DNA of 64,000 bases. It comes from Phycisphaeraceae bacterium (GTDB lineage Bacteria; Planctomycetota; Phycisphaerae; Phycisphaerales; Phycisphaeraceae). Under the pieces are notes generated by a model. The model searched no databases. It was not told the DNA's origin and was given only the letters and a program-made list of their open reading frames with translations. Numbering within the stretch: the stretch's first letter is position 1; every line of letters starts with the position of its first letter. Shown here piece after piece: positions 8,858 to 17,302 of the stretch. The DNA is taken from contig JAVKCD010000019.1 of NCBI GenBank assembly GCA_040222855.1, positions 790,912 to 854,911 on the forward strand, given 5' to 3'. Both the position numbers and the translations under genes were made by a program.

Positions 8858-10012
8858 TCAGCCCTCTTGGTTCTCGCCGAGCACGCGCTCGGCCAGTGCT
8901 TTGTCGTCTCCGCGTAGCCGGGGCAGCGCCGACGCCAGCAACTCGCGTCCTCGTGCGGGTTGTTCGAGGTAGCGCGTGTACAGCAGCGCCAGCACGAGCA
9001 TGACCTGGCCCCGGTCGTGGTACGACGGATAGGTGGAGAGGAACAGTTCGTAGGCCCGGGCCGCGGCATCGTGCCGCTGGTCCGACATCAACTGATTGGC
9101 GATGTCGAGTTGTGCATCGCTGCCGAGCGACTGCTTGGGATCGATCGTCAGCAGGTCGGTGTAGAGCGTGGCGGCTTCGGACAATGCTCCGCGCCCCATC
9201 GCCTCGCTGATCTGTTGGCGGACGGCGGCGACCCGCTGCTGCTGCTCGGTCATCGGCGTCTCGCTGCTGATCTTTCCTGAGACCCCGCCTCGGCCTTCCC
9301 ACGGCTCGAACCCCTGCTTGGCCAGTTTTTTCATGTCCGAGCGCCTGCGGCGGCGTTCGATCAGGGCGAGCATGTCGTAGGGCTCACGCTTGAGCAGGCC
9401 CGCGAGCAGGAGGCCCATGCCCACGGCAAAGCCGTAGGCGTAGCCTGCGAGGTGCGCCATATAGGCCACGTTCCCGATCCCGTAGAGCTGGAAGATCAGG
9501 TCCTGCACGACCCGGAAGAGGATCAGGGCCATCCCCGTGACCTCGAACGTCCCGATGATGACGAGCACGTAGAGGATGGTGATGACGCTCTGGGGGAACA
9601 GCGCCAGGTAAGCCCCTGTTACTGCGGCGACCGAGCCGCTGGCGCCGATCACCGGCGTCGTCTCCAGGACAGCGTGGCCCACGCCGGCGATGATCCCGCC
9701 AGCCAGGTAGAAGAACAGGTACGCGACTTTCCCCAGTCGATCCTCGACGGCGTTGCCGAAGACAAACAGAAACACCATGTTGCCGGTCAGGTGCAGCCAG
9801 TCTGCGTGCAGGAACTGATAGGTGATGAACTGCCAGAGCGTCGCTGCTTCGGGCCAGAGAAAGTACTGAGCGACCTGTCGCCAGGGCTCGGTGCTCGATG
9901 CCTGGCGGATGCCGGGCGTGATGAGGTACACGAGCACGCACAGGCCGATGATGCCGTAGTTGACCACGGGCGTGGCACGCTGGGGTCGATCAGTCTTTAG
10001 CGGTAAAAACAT
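8858..10012 (-). CDS. Rhomboid family intramembrane serine protease with C-terminal TPR-like domain
   Basis: Intramembrane serine protease. Residues 15-210 form the rhomboid core: HADWLHLTGNMVFLFVFGN (loop L1 region), catalytic GASG with Ser125, and His187 in AHLAGYAYG. The Ser-His dyad is complete, so it should be active. A basic linker (LIERRRRRSDMKK) leads to a soluble helical C-terminal domain of about 130 residues with TPR-like spacing, possibly for substrate or partner binding. It converges on the SPFH-ABC operon with a 3 bp gap. The combination is common in planctomycetes (family knowledge); the substrate is unknown. Confidence 0.92.
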   Translation of the reverse strand: MFLPLKTDRPQRATPVVNYGIIGLCVLVYLITPGIRQASSTEPWRQVAQYFLWPEAATLWQFITYQFLHADWLHLTGNMVFLFVFGNAVEDRLGKVAYLFFYLAGGIIAGVGHAVLETTPVIGASGSVAAVTGAYLALFPQSVITILYVLVIIGTFEVTGMALILFRVVQDLIFQLYGIGNVAYMAHLAGYAYGFAVGMGLLLAGLLKREPYDMLALIERRRRRSDMKKLAKQGFEPWEGRGGVSGKISSETPMTEQQQRVAAVRQQISEAMGRGALSEAATLYTDLLTIDPKQSLGSDAQLDIANQLMSDQRHDAAARAYELFLSTYPSYHDRGQVMLVLALLYTRYLEQPARGRELLASALPRLRGDDKALAERVLGENQEG

Positions 10013-10085
10013 GCATGCCCCGCTCGGTACCCCGCGGAGTCCAACACGCTCGCGGCCCCGGAGGATAGCCGATCTGACTCAGATT

Positions 10086-10727
10086 TCAGGGCGATACGCC
10101 TTCCATCAGCGTCACCACACAGAGCGTGCCGATGGGCTCGCCGATCTCGATACACACCGGGCCGTTGAGGAGTTCAGGAAACTCCGCCCGCCAGGCGTGA
10201 TGGTTCGGCGTCGTGATGAGGGCCAGTGTTACCCGGTTGCTCTCGGCGATCACCTCGTCGGCCAGCGAGAGAACCCGTCGTCCGTCCATCTCAATGACCC
10301 GGGTCTCGATCATGTGCATCGGGAGCTCGCCGACGCGTAGGCTCTGATCGACAACGCGTTCTGCCAGCACGGTGATCACCGGCAACTCGCGGGTCTCGGC
10401 CATCATCAGCATCAGCCCGGTCACGACGGCCACGAGGCCGACCCCCAGGCCGAAGTAGCTGAGCAACCTTTTTCGCCGCTGACGCTCGCCAGCGCCCGAA
10501 GCGGCCGATGTGACCACGACCTGCTCCGCATGATCGGAGGGGACTGCCGCCAGCTCAGGTGATGTTGCGGGCTCGGGCCGTTCTCCAGCGGGGTTAGGTC
10601 GGCCCAGTACGTGCTCGGGTTGAATTCGAGAGGTCTTCTCACAAGCTTCACAGCGACGCGCCGCACCCATCCGCACAAAAGGCAGGGACAACTCATGACC
10701 ACACGATGGACAACGAACGATGTACAT
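10086..10727 (-). CDS. Zinc-ribbon membrane protein of unknown function
   Basis: A 213-residue protein beginning with a zinc ribbon: CPSC at residues 6-9 and CEAC about 20 residues later. Next come a low-complexity Pro/Ser/Ala linker and one transmembrane helix (LLSYFGLGVGLVAVVTGLML). The C-terminal domain of about 90 residues is probably extracytoplasmic. No enzyme motif was seen. It lies 73 bp upstream of the rhomboid gene on the same strand, so the two may be co-transcribed. Function unknown; a sensor or scaffold role would only be a guess. Confidence 0.75.
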   Translation of the reverse strand: MYIVRCPSCGHELSLPFVRMGAARRCEACEKTSRIQPEHVLGRPNPAGERPEPATSPELAAVPSDHAEQVVVTSAASGAGERQRRKRLLSYFGLGVGLVAVVTGLMLMMAETRELPVITVLAERVVDQSLRVGELPMHMIETRVIEMDGRRVLSLADEVIAESNRVTLALITTPNHHAWRAEFPELLNGPVCIEIGEPIGTLCVVTLMEGVSP

Positions 10728-10858
10728 ATAAGAGTTCGCTAGACGAATCTCCCCGTCTCATCGTAAGCCTTTCCGCACCCTCCGCCACCCCTTCTCGTCA
10801 TGTTCTTGACCCATTCCATCCTGCCCAACCCCTGCCCAAGTCTCTAGAATCGCCCACC

Positions 10859-11779
10859 ATGCCACAGCACACCCGACCCGAGACCTCCAGTGACCCCATC
10901 CGTGACGCCGCCCAACGCTTCTCGCTGCCCGGCCTGACCTTCGAGGCTGGGCCCGGCGGGGTTCCTTTTGCCCATATCACCAATGCCCATGGCCGGGCGT
11001 CCATCGCCTTTCTCGGGGCCACCACCCTCGGCTACCAGCCCGCCAACGAGTCCGCCGTGCTCTTTCTCTCGGACGACGCTCTGTTCGCCGAGGGCCAGGC
11101 CATCCGGGGCGGGGTGCCCATCTGCTTCCCCTGGTTCGGACCCAGAGCGGATGATCCCAAGGCCTCATCTCATGGCGTCGTCCGCACCCGGCTCTGGGAC
11201 CTCGACGACGCCATGGCTCACAACGGTGCCCACACGCTCCGCTTCTCGACCTCCGCCCCGCCTCTCCAAGCAACCTTCGAGCTGACCCTGGGCCCTCGCC
11301 TCGGGATGGCCCTGACCGTCAGCCACACCGATAGTGCCGCTGAACCCGTCATCTTTGAGGAGGCTCTGCACACTTACTTCGCCGTCGCCGACGCCCGCGA
11401 AGTGACGGTCACAGGCCTTGAGCAGACCGACTACCTCGACAAGGTCGATCACGGCGAGCGCAAGACCCAGGGCGATGACCCTATCGGCTTCGCTGGCGAG
11501 ACCGACCGGGTCTATCTCAACACCTCGACCTCCTGCACCATCCACGACCCGCAACTCGACCGCGCTCTGGTTATCGACAAGGACGGTTCGCGTTCTACGA
11601 TCGTCTGGAACCCGTGGATCGAGAAGGCTCGCCGACTCACCGACCTCCCGAGTGAAGACTGGCCGCGCTTCGTCTGTGTTGAGTCGGGAAACGTCGCGGA
11701 GAACGCCATCACGCTCCGCCCGGGTGAGCATCATCGTCTGGCTGTTTCCATTCGCGTCCAGCGCCGCGACACAGCTTGA
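10859..11779 (+). CDS. D-hexose-6-phosphate mutarotase (YeaD-type aldose 1-epimerase)
   Basis: Glucose-6-phosphate 1-epimerase-type enzyme that interconverts alpha and beta anomers of hexose 6-phosphates in the cytoplasm. Diagnostic sequences are IRGGVPICFPWFGP and SSHGVVRTRLWDL (substrate-binding and catalytic His region) and VFEEALHTYFAV-like strands later in the fold. The ATG at 10859 gives 306 residues, matching the usual length of about 290. The frame is open further upstream to 10706, but that part would overlap the divergent zinc-ribbon gene and looks non-coding. Confidence 0.9.
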   Translation: MPQHTRPETSSDPIRDAAQRFSLPGLTFEAGPGGVPFAHITNAHGRASIAFLGATTLGYQPANESAVLFLSDDALFAEGQAIRGGVPICFPWFGPRADDPKASSHGVVRTRLWDLDDAMAHNGAHTLRFSTSAPPLQATFELTLGPRLGMALTVSHTDSAAEPVIFEEALHTYFAVADAREVTVTGLEQTDYLDKVDHGERKTQGDDPIGFAGETDRVYLNTSTSCTIHDPQLDRALVIDKDGSRSTIVWNPWIEKARRLTDLPSEDWPRFVCVESGNVAENAITLRPGEHHRLAVSIRVQRRDTA

Positions 11780-11840
11780 CAAGAGGACGGCACAAGGCGG
11801 CGGTGGTGTGGTTTGATAGGGCATGAAGCTGCCCTGCGCA

Positions 11841-11869
11841 TAAAAAAGGCGGGCTCCGAGGAGCCCGCC
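11841..11869 (-). terminator. Rho-independent terminator of amtB-glnK
   Basis: A perfect 10 bp inverted repeat (11848-11857 with 11860-11869, GGCGGGCTCC / GGAGCCCGCC) is followed on the minus strand by TTTTTTA (complement of 11841-11847). It lies 28 bp beyond the glnK stop. Confidence 0.92.
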
Positions 11870-11896
11870 ATCCACCCATCTCTTCTCATCACATCA

Positions 11897-12235
11897 CTAG
11901 AGTGCGTCGTTGTCGGCTTCGCCGGTTCGGATCCGGACGACCTTGTCGAGGCCATAGACGAAGACCTTGCCATCGCCGACGTTCCCGGTCCGCGCCGACG
12001 AGGTGATGGCGTCCAACGCCTTGTCCAGGTCTTCGTCCTTGACGGCGACCTTGAGCATCACCTTGGGAACAAAGCCGACGTCCATCCGTCCGCCACGGTA
12101 GCGTTCGGTATGACCCTTTTGTTTGCCGAAGCCCTTGCACTCCAGCGCGGTGGCGCCGTAGATACCGAGTTCGGCGAGTTTCTTGGTGATCGCGCCCAGG
12201 GCCGAGGGCCGGATCACGGTTTCGATCATTCGCAT
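11897..12235 (-). CDS. glnK: Nitrogen regulatory protein PII
   Basis: PII signal transducer, 112 residues, the normal length. The core KGFGKQKGHTERYRGG and the C-terminal signature SSARTGNVGDGKVFVYGLDK are present. PII proteins bind ATP/ADP and 2-oxoglutarate and block AmtB by inserting the T-loop. Here the T-loop reads YRGGRMDVGF: Tyr46 is kept, but position 51, the tyrosine uridylylated in proteobacteria, is Met. Ligand control therefore probably acts without Tyr51 modification. An AGGAG site 8 nt before the first ATG supports this start. It sits 88 bp downstream of amtB and is almost surely co-transcribed with it. Confidence 0.95.
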   Translation of the reverse strand: MRMIETVIRPSALGAITKKLAELGIYGATALECKGFGKQKGHTERYRGGRMDVGFVPKVMLKVAVKDEDLDKALDAITSSARTGNVGDGKVFVYGLDKVVRIRTGEADNDAL

Positions 12236-12323
12236 CGTTCAATCTCCTAGTCGCGGCGGGCAGGGCCTTGTCCAGGCCCGTGGGCCCGCCGATGGTTTCG
12301 AGGTTCGAACACGTCGTGCGGGA

Positions 12324-13784
12324 TCAGATCTCCCGGGCGTGATAGCTCTTGATGTAGGTGTACTGGAAGTCAGGATAAGCCGACATATCGTGCTCACCAA
12401 GGTCCAGACCCTCGATCTCCTCGGCCTCGCTGACACGCATCCCGAAGATGGCATTGAGGACACCAAAGATGATCAGGGCCACCACAAACGCGAAGCCCAC
12501 GCCAGCGGCGGCACCGAGTGCCTGCACGCCAAGGTTACCGAAGTTGCCCTCGAAGGCTCCCGAGAAGGCAACCGCGCACGTGCCGTAGATGCCGCACACG
12601 CCGTGGACCGAGATCGCACCCACGGGGTCGTCGATCTTGATCTTGTCGAAGAACAGCACCGAGAAGTAAACCAGCACACCGGGTACAGCGCCGCAGATGA
12701 TGAGAGCACCGATCCACGAGGGAACGTCAGGACCCGCTGTGACACCGACCAGACCGGCGAGGATGCCGTTGAGGGCCATCGAGAGGTCCGGCTTGCCGCC
12801 AAAGATCCATGAAGTGATCGCCGCCGCGAGGCCGCCACCGCAGGCAGCGAACGTCGTGGTCACGAGCACATAGGACACGCCTGCGGGATCAGCCGACAGC
12901 TCTGAGCCGCCATTGAACCCGAACCAGCCGAACCACAGGAGGAACACGCCGATGGTGGCCAGGGGCATGCTGTGACCCGGGATTGGCTGAACCGTCCCAT
13001 CCTTGGCGTACTTGCCAAGGCGTGGGCCAAGGATCAATGCACCGGCCAGAGCACCGGCTCCGCCCACGGCGTGAACCAGCGTTGAACCGGCGAAGTCGGC
13101 GAAGCCCATGTCATCAAGCCAGCCCGCGCCCCACTCCCATGAACCCACCACGCAGTAGCCGAAGGCCACGAACAGCGGGCAGAAGATCATGAAGGGAAGC
13201 AGTTTGACTCGGCCAGCGACTGCACCCGAGACGATCGTGCAGCAGGTGGCCGCGAACATGGCCTGGAAGAAGAAGTCGGTCCAGACCGTGTAACCGGTGT
13301 TGTACGCCGGGGTGATCCCCGAGTAATCCAAGCCATCGGAGTAGTAGACGCCGCCACCCTGAATACCCCAGCCAAAGGCGAAGACATCCGGCACGATCCA
13401 GCCGTCGCCGGGGTACATGATGATCCATCCGCAGACGCCGTAGGTCACGATGCCGAGCATCACGATCATCACATTCTTAAAGAGAATGTTGACCGTGTTC
13501 TTGGCTCGGGTCAGCCCCGACTCGACCATCGCGAAGCCGAGGTGCATGATGAACACGAGCATGCCCGCGATCATGATCCAGAGGTTATTCGTCGCCCACA
13601 TCTCAGGCGAGATCCCCGCTTCAGCGAAGATCGCCGCAGCGTCAATCACCTCCGCGACTTCCTCGGCGGCGCTTTCCATCGCCGCTGTCGCCTCCTCGGC
13701 CTGGGCCCAGGCGCTCGGGGTGATCGCAAGCGAGCCTGCGACGACCAAGAGCGGAATCAGCCATCCCCTGATGCGTTCCAACAT
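12324..13784 (-). CDS. amtB: Ammonium transporter Amt/AmtB
   Basis: Inner-membrane ammonium channel, 486 residues. An N-terminal signal-type segment (ending near SAWAQA) and an acidic spacer precede eleven hydrophobic helices. Family motifs are AMVESGLTRAKNTVNIL near the start, STLVHAVGGAGALAGALILG (first pore His) and ISVHGVCGIYGT (second pore His). The cytoplasmic tail EAEEIEGLDLGEHDMSAYP is the region that contacts PII. An AAGGAGA ribosome site lies just upstream of the ATG. amtB preceding glnK in one unit indicates joint nitrogen control. Confidence 0.96.
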   Translation of the reverse strand: MLERIRGWLIPLLVVAGSLAITPSAWAQAEEATAAMESAAEEVAEVIDAAAIFAEAGISPEMWATNNLWIMIAGMLVFIMHLGFAMVESGLTRAKNTVNILFKNVMIVMLGIVTYGVCGWIIMYPGDGWIVPDVFAFGWGIQGGGVYYSDGLDYSGITPAYNTGYTVWTDFFFQAMFAATCCTIVSGAVAGRVKLLPFMIFCPLFVAFGYCVVGSWEWGAGWLDDMGFADFAGSTLVHAVGGAGALAGALILGPRLGKYAKDGTVQPIPGHSMPLATIGVFLLWFGWFGFNGGSELSADPAGVSYVLVTTTFAACGGGLAAAITSWIFGGKPDLSMALNGILAGLVGVTAGPDVPSWIGALIICGAVPGVLVYFSVLFFDKIKIDDPVGAISVHGVCGIYGTCAVAFSGAFEGNFGNLGVQALGAAAGVGFAFVVALIIFGVLNAIFGMRVSEAEEIEGLDLGEHDMSAYPDFQYTYIKSYHAREI

Positions 13785-13957
13785 TCCGGTTCTCCTTAGC
13801 TATAGAACTCGTAAGTTCTCGTGAATGTGACTTGGGCCTATTCCAAACCCGGAGCAGCTTAATCCATGAGTGCCTAGTTTGCAATCGTACTTGGAAATCA
13901 ACGCCTATAAAATAGGCTTATTCTTATACAACGCACGCCAGATCAGCACTGTCGAGG

Positions 13958-13988
13958 AAAAAGCCTTACCCAGTGACACACTGGGTAA
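13958..13988 (-). terminator. Second, tandem terminator-like hairpin upstream of amtB
   Basis: A perfect 10 bp inverted repeat TTACCCAGTG / CACTGGGTAA (13966-13975 with 13979-13988) is followed on the minus strand by GGCTTTTT (U-tract = complement of 13958-13962). Its 5' arm overlaps the U-tract of the hairpin at 13987-14019. Confidence 0.75.
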
Positions 13989-14019
13989 AAAAGCGGACAC
14001 CCGGTTAGGGGTGCCCGCT
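13987..14019 (-). terminator. Terminator hairpin closing a structured transcript upstream of amtB
   Basis: An 11 bp stem with one A-C mismatch (13992-14002 with 14009-14019) is followed on the minus strand by TTTTTT (13987-13992). It points towards amtB and ends about 200 nt before its start codon. Confidence 0.78.
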
Positions 14020-14160
14020 CATCGCCCCCCAAGAACGCCTTGGGGGTGGCCTGCGTCCAAACTTTGTGCCCGCCTGGCTCGCCCGCATCACCCGGAAGGA
14101 CTCGGGGTGACAGTGGGGGGAGTAAGGCGGGTGTCGCTTGCTTCATGCTCGCAACACCCC
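13987..14160 (-). ncRNA. Candidate structured RNA or leader upstream of amtB
   Basis: The 708 bp between the amtB start and the gene at 14493 has no convincing ORF but is dense in inverted repeats. On the minus strand, 5' to 3', these are GGGTGT/ACACCC (14129-14134 with 14154-14159), a rod closed by CCCGCCT/AGGCGGG (14069-14075 with 14125-14131), TCACCC/GGGTGA (14088-14093 with 14105-14110), CCCCCAAG/CTTGGGGG (14026-14033 with 14039-14046), then the terminator at 13987-14019. The first two helices share bases 14129-14131 and exclude each other, as in switching leaders. A further stem GCGCGCC/GGCGCGC lies at 14175-14200. It may be an independent sRNA or an amtB attenuator. I could not match it to SRP RNA, RNase P RNA, tmRNA or 6S RNA. 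Confidence 0.45.
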
Positions 14161-14492
14161 TGTTAGTGCAAGCAGCGCGCCAAAGCCCAAGAAGGCGCGC
14201 GAAAAAATCATCAGATAACTCATACATCATCACTAAGACCTGTTGAGACAAGACTTGCGCACAAGAAGAAACTATGGGCGTGGTCGGACGAACCTTGGCA
14301 CGTCCGTGGCTCACACGCAGAGACTGCGCGCACAGCGAGCAGATTTCAGGGGTGTGCCTAAAACTTCATCGTCCGCACGAGAAAGTTTCTGGGTGCGCAC
14401 TGGCGTAATCAGGGGTCGAGGGGCTACCTTGTGGCGTAGCGACGACGGCGGTTCACCGCTTCCTTATTAAGCTTTCTGACAGCGAGGGCATT

Positions 14493-17264
14493 GTGCGTAA
14501 CCAACATCTCTTTCTCTGGGCGGCTCTTGGTCTGTCTATCTTTTTTACACAGGGGGTCTTAGCTCAGGACGAGGGGGCGGAGCGGTTGGTGTTGGACTGG
14601 CGGGCGTTGGTGGTGGAGCCGGGGGTGTTGGAGGCGGGGGTTGCGGATCCGGTGTGGACGCTGGAGCCGCGGCCGGGGCGGCGGCAGGTGATGATTCCAT
14701 TTGAGGTTGTGCGCACCGAGGGTGAGGCGGAGGTTGCGTTGCGGAGTCCGGGGGTGGGGTTGCGAGGCGGGCAGTTTCAGGCTTGGTATATCCCTTTTTC
14801 TGAGAGTAATTTAACGACTGATGGGCCTTCGGCGGCTCCGGTTTCGGCGTTGGGTGGGCTGGGGGGTGGCGGTTTCGGGGCGGCTGGGGGTTTTGCGGGC
14901 GGCGCTGGTGGAGGATTTGGTGGGGGTGTAAGTGCTGGTGGGGGCAGTGTTAACGATGCGGATCAGGGTCCGCGGCTGGCGAAGTCGATCGTGATCCTGC
15001 CTGGGGGTGGGGTGCGGTGGGACATGGATCGAGTGATTACGGGGGCGACGTTAAGCGGTTCTGGTGGCAGTGGTTATTTGTTGAAGCTGGACCCGGCGGC
15101 GATGCGGGATCAGCGTCCGACGCCGCCTGAGCGGGGTCAGGCGGGGGCTGCGGTGGATCGGCAGGCGCAGCGAGAGCGTCTGGCTCAGTTTCGTTCTGAG
15201 ATGAGTGCTTACAATGACTTGCGCGATCAGCTTAAGGCGCTGCCGGAGACGTTTGAGGCAGAGCCTGTTCGGGTCTGGGGTGTCTATAGCTTGTCTGAAC
15301 GTGAGGATATGCTCGAGTTTTCGGGTCTTCATGACCCGAACTCGTCAATCAAACGTGACACATGGGGGGTCAGCATGCTTGATTTGGAGGCACTTCGTGC
15401 GCGCGCGGTGGGCACGGGTGTCAGCCAGACCGAGGCGGACCCAGGTCTTGCTGCGCGGTTGGTGAGCGACGGTCATCCGCTGGGGATGAGGCTGCTGGCG
15501 CTGGCTGAGGCGCGGGGTGGGGCGATGAATGCGATTGAGACGGCGGACGTCCGGGTGCTGGCGGGGGTGCGGACGATGTTGAGTGTTCCCGATGAGCCGA
15601 CGCGGCAGATCGTGGTGGAGGCGTTGGCGAATGGTGAGACGATCGGTCCGCAGTCGACAATGTTGTTGCAGGCGGCGGCGCAGGACCCGTCGGCGGAGGT
15701 GCGGCTGACGGCGGTGACGGGATTGTTGCGGGGTGATCCTGCGGAGCCGGGGTTGTCGGCATCGGTCACGCAGATGCTTGAGGGGGGTGAGGTCTCGGCG
15801 GTCACGGTGCTGGATCGTGTCGCGGAGCGGGCGGACGCGGCGCTGAGCGGGCAGCAGCGGGGTGGTGGCGAGGACACGAGTGGGGCGTGGGCGGCGATGC
15901 TGGATGTGCTGCCGGTCGATGTGGCGGCGGAGCGGAACCCGGAGGTGGTGCGGCATGTGGTGGCGCGGTCATCGGAGAGTCTGGCGGCGCGGCGGTGGCT
16001 CAGCGGGTTGCTGGGGTCGGAGCTTGAGTCGGTGCGGTCGGAGACGATCGCGGCGCTGGCGCAGTGGCCGGGTGATCGTGCGGCGCTGGTGCTGAGCGAG
16101 GCGGATGACCCGCTGGTGGTTCTGCTTGAGGCGGGTGATGCGGGGGCGTGGACGGCGCTGGCGGCGTTTGCGCCTGACGCTGGGGATGGCTCCCGGCGGT
16201 CCAATCGGTCCGATCCGCGAGGTTTTGCTGCGGGGGGTATGGGGGGTGGTTTTGGTGGCGGTTTGGGGGGGCCAGCGGGCGGTGCGCAGGTTGCGCCAGT
16301 CAGTGATGTCGAGGAGGCGCCGGAGCGTTCGGTGTATGAGCGTGTGATGGGTGCGGCGACGGGGATGGAGCCTACGCCTGTGGAGGTGGTGGGTTTTGTG
16401 TCGCGGGCGTCGGATCGTGAGGCGGCGGATGGGGGTTTGCTGGTGATCGCGGGGGAGGGTTCGGGTCCGGCGGCTCAGCAGGCGGCGCGGCTGGTGCTGC
16501 AGAGCCCGAGTTCGTTTCAGCAGGTGTTGAATCGTCAGCCGATGGAGCGGAGGGGTGAGTTGGTGGCGGGGCTGTATCGGTCGATGGGCCTGGAGGCGCC
16601 AGCGGTGGCGGCGTTGCTGTCGGCGGATGAGCGGGGTGAGCAGACGCGGTGGCTGAGTGAGTTGGTTGATCGCGGGGTGCTGCCGGATCAGACGACGTGG
16701 GCGATGGCGTTTAGTAGTGATGATGTGCTGCTGGAGTTCGCGGTGAGTGAGGATGATCTGATTGCGACGGCGGCGTGGACGGCGTTGGCGATCCGGGCGG
16801 GTGGCGAGGCGACGCTGGGGGAGCAGATTCGTGATGATGCGGTGGCGGAGGGGGTTGAGAACGCGCAAGCGGCGAGCGCGTTCTGGGATGGTTGGAAGTC
16901 GCGGATCAACGCGGAGCAGATCGGGGCGCGGAGCGGGTCGTACCGGTTGGGTGTGGAGCTGGCGGATCGGCGGGAGGGCGCGACGAAGTCGGCGAGCCTG
17001 GGGCTGATTGAGTTGTATGAGGAGGGGGGTCGGTTGCGGGTTCGGGGGGAGGGTTTGACGGTGGAGCCGGGGGAGGCGCCGTTGAGTCTGGTGCTGACCA
17101 ATCCGGTGGAGCTGGAGATGATGTCGCCTGACGGTCCGACGGTGCTGCCTGGGACGCGGTGGCCGGAGCGGATTGTGCTGAGCAGCCGTGCGGACGGTGG
17201 CTGGGAGGGCGAGGAGCGGGCGGGGATGTGGGTGGTGCGGGTGCGGTTGGAGTGGGTGGGGTAG
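14493..17264 (+). CDS. Secreted Gly-rich protein with HEAT-like region, unknown function
   Basis: A 923-residue protein with a clear signal peptide (hydrophobic LFLWAALGLSIFFTQGVLA, cleavage near AQD). A beta-rich N-terminal domain (about 25-120) is followed by a Gly-rich low-complexity run (about 122-154). Helical HEAT-like units lie near 366-425 (DPSAEVRLTAVTGLLRGD), a second Gly-rich run near 577-600, and a beta-rich C-terminal end. The GTG at 14493 is the only start placing the signal peptide correctly. Third codon positions are extremely G-rich. No catalytic motif was found; an exported scaffold or adhesin-like role is possible but unsupported. Confidence 0.75.
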   Translation: MRNQHLFLWAALGLSIFFTQGVLAQDEGAERLVLDWRALVVEPGVLEAGVADPVWTLEPRPGRRQVMIPFEVVRTEGEAEVALRSPGVGLRGGQFQAWYIPFSESNLTTDGPSAAPVSALGGLGGGGFGAAGGFAGGAGGGFGGGVSAGGGSVNDADQGPRLAKSIVILPGGGVRWDMDRVITGATLSGSGGSGYLLKLDPAAMRDQRPTPPERGQAGAAVDRQAQRERLAQFRSEMSAYNDLRDQLKALPETFEAEPVRVWGVYSLSEREDMLEFSGLHDPNSSIKRDTWGVSMLDLEALRARAVGTGVSQTEADPGLAARLVSDGHPLGMRLLALAEARGGAMNAIETADVRVLAGVRTMLSVPDEPTRQIVVEALANGETIGPQSTMLLQAAAQDPSAEVRLTAVTGLLRGDPAEPGLSASVTQMLEGGEVSAVTVLDRVAERADAALSGQQRGGGEDTSGAWAAMLDVLPVDVAAERNPEVVRHVVARSSESLAARRWLSGLLGSELESVRSETIAALAQWPGDRAALVLSEADDPLVVLLEAGDAGAWTALAAFAPDAGDGSRRSNRSDPRGFAAGGMGGGFGGGLGGPAGGAQVAPVSDVEEAPERSVYERVMGAATGMEPTPVEVVGFVSRASDREAADGGLLVIAGEGSGPAAQQAARLVLQSPSSFQQVLNRQPMERRGELVAGLYRSMGLEAPAVAALLSADERGEQTRWLSELVDRGVLPDQTTWAMAFSSDDVLLEFAVSEDDLIATAAWTALAIRAGGEATLGEQIRDDAVAEGVENAQAASAFWDGWKSRINAEQIGARSGSYRLGVELADRREGATKSASLGLIELYEEGGRLRVRGEGLTVEPGEAPLSLVLTNPVELEMMSPDGPTVLPGTRWPERIVLSSRADGGWEGEERAGMWVVRVRLEWVG

Positions 17265-17302
17265 AGTCGGTTTCCCAAGTAACCAGCATCTAGGTTTACA
17301 AC

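Noticed and set aside
13785-13960. Sigma-54 promoter for amtB
   Set aside because: AGGCACTCATGGATTAAGC has GG, but GC is not at the required 10-base spacing.
13987-14201. SRP, RNase P, tmRNA or 6S RNA as identity of the amtB upstream RNA
   Set aside because: CCGGAAGG occurs on the + strand but without the SRP UCAGG/AGCAG loop. No RNase P core, no tmRNA CCA end and no 6S-like closing stem were found.
13943-14314. 123-codon ORF on the minus strand in the same region
   Set aside because: Overlaps the inverted repeats and terminators, has no ribosome site, and its composition is not protein-like.
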